NCBI RefSeq assembly: GCF_013460135.1
Contig: NZ_CP038155.1
Coordinates: 1,984,001 to 2,048,000, forward strand
Reading direction: 5' to 3'
DNA: 64,000 nt
Origin: Arsenophonus endosymbiont of Aphis craccivora
Lineage (GTDB): Bacteria; Pseudomonadota; Gammaproteobacteria; Enterobacterales; Enterobacteriaceae
Below are positions 63,385-64,000 of the stretch, one piece after another. The first letter of the stretch is position 1. Every line of letters begins with the position of its first letter. A model generated the notes under the pieces. It searched no databases. It was not told the DNA's origin and saw nothing but the letters and a program-made list of their open reading frames with translations. The translations under genes and the position numbers were made by a program.

Positions 63385-63753
63385 ATGCCAAAAGAAGAAC
63401 TTACTCAAATTGATAACCAGTTACGCAAAGTGTGTGGAGCAGACTATTCGAAAGCCGTAGCGTTTATAGACGGACTTGATCAATATCATCCACATGCCTT
63501 TCGTCATTACTATATATCTCTTCTTGCGGTAAAACCTTCCTTCAGAGGTAAAAGCTTAGTTAATGATTTATTTAGCGAATTGAATACTATTCTCGATAAA
63601 GAAAACTTACCCTGTTACGCTGAATGCACAAGGTTTAGTACACGAACCTTAATTAGACGATGGGGGTATATTGATGCTGGTTCGCCGATCAGTATTGATG
63701 GTTTCCCTAAATTATATCCGATTATGCGTTATCCTCAGGTGGACGAGAAATAA
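63385..63753 (+). pseudogene. GNAT acetyltransferase C-terminal fragment
   Basis: About 122 codons. It holds the GNAT core (HYYISLLAVKPSFRGKSLVNDLFSEL gives the beta4-alpha3 acetyl-CoA loop) and ends [17 protein letters not shown]. The first ATG is 2 bp from the IS end and the usual N-terminal region is missing, so it is probably cut by copy 14. Substrate unknown. It converges on and overlaps the LuxR-type gene by 32 bp. Confidence 0.65.
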
Positions 63754-64000
63754 GATTAAGTTTTACACTTAAGCTGATGGCATGTTTGGCATTAATAACT
63801 CCAAGTTTTTTTACAACATTTCCAATATGAAATTTTACAGTATAAGTACTTATATTAAGTATGGTGCCTATTTCTGAATAAGTTTTTCCAATACTGCACC
63901 AGTATAGTACTTCTGATTCACGGGGTGAAAATATAATCTTTTCGGTTGTATTTTCATTCTTATATAGTGAAATCAACATTTCATGGGTATGAATTAAGAG
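63722..64000 (-). CDS. LuxR-family regulator, C-terminal part
   Basis: The frame is open to the window edge; the ATG at 63979 is probably internal, so the 5' end is outside. The visible 92 residues contain the LuxR helix-turn-helix: [45 protein letters not shown]. The [11 protein letters not shown] pattern resembles autoinducer-binding LuxR/SdiA regulators, but the ligand domain is not visible. Confidence 0.8.
   Translation of the reverse strand, partial: LLIHTHEMLISLYKNENTTEKIIFSPRESEVLYWCSIGKTYSEIGTILNISTYTVKFHIGNVVKKLGVINAKHAISLSVKLNLISRPPEDNA

Overview
The window looks like a chromosomal piece of a host-associated gammaproteobacterium of the Enterobacterales, best matching an Arsenophonus-like (Morganellaceae) insect symbiont. 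Coding DNA is AT-rich, core genes are closest by eye to enteric homologues, a Ysc/Psc-type secretion remnant is present, pseudogenes are abundant, and one insertion sequence has proliferated. The genus is an inference from this overall character, not from a marker gene.

A single IS5-family element of the IS903 group (1055 bp, 18-bp ends, 307-aa transposase) is present 14 times, about 14.7 kb or 23% of the window. Five insertion sites (one a tandem pair) keep a perfect 9-bp target duplication. The other eight copies lack one and usually sit where a gene is cut off or gene order breaks, so they probably mark recombination between copies.

Layout: 0-6.4 kb holds the 3' part of acrB, an IS tandem pair, tomB-hha and 4.5S RNA (ffs). 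6.7-20.5 kb keeps an enteric block: mdlB tail, ppiD, hupB (internal stop), lon, clpX, clpP, tig, bolA, then broken yajG-ampG. 21.7-25.3 kb has guaA, guaB and an unknown truncated ORF. 26.4-32 kb has a heavily damaged oligopeptidase (ptrB-like) and maeB. 34.4-38 kb has glnS and an IS-truncated nagE. 39-44 kb has a UspF tail, ecotin, broken ydcH, a broken GNAT gene, a bactofilin and an IS-split yjaB.

43.7-48 kb holds the translocon and regulatory cluster of a type III secretion system in the Pseudomonas/Photorhabdus order lcrV-lcrH-yopB-yopD-exsC-exsE-exsB. Every gene except exsC and exsB carries premature in-frame stops; yopB also has a frameshift. lcrV has lost its N-terminal half, and exsA is not where it would be expected. 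48-54 kb has a small conserved protein, cspE/cspC, ylaC, tRNA-Asn plus a degenerate second copy, pyrC and a family-8 LPS glycosyltransferase. 55.6-62.3 kb has suhB, trmJ and the isc cluster iscRSUA-hscBA. The isc cluster is decaying: IscU has Tyr at the essential Cys37, hscB has a stop, and hscA has a frameshift and is cut by an IS. The right edge has a GNAT fragment and the 3' end of a LuxR-type regulator.

Overall this is a genome in active decay: housekeeping (Lon/ClpXP/Tig proteostasis, GMP synthesis, glutaminyl-tRNA synthetase, pyrimidine synthesis) is intact, while secretion, peptide recycling, sugar import and Fe-S chaperone functions are being lost. I found no convincing undescribed molecular system. 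The most notable signals are the stop-riddled translocon cluster, the IscU C37Y change within a decaying isc operon, and mosaic IS copies that spread a dead transposase allele.
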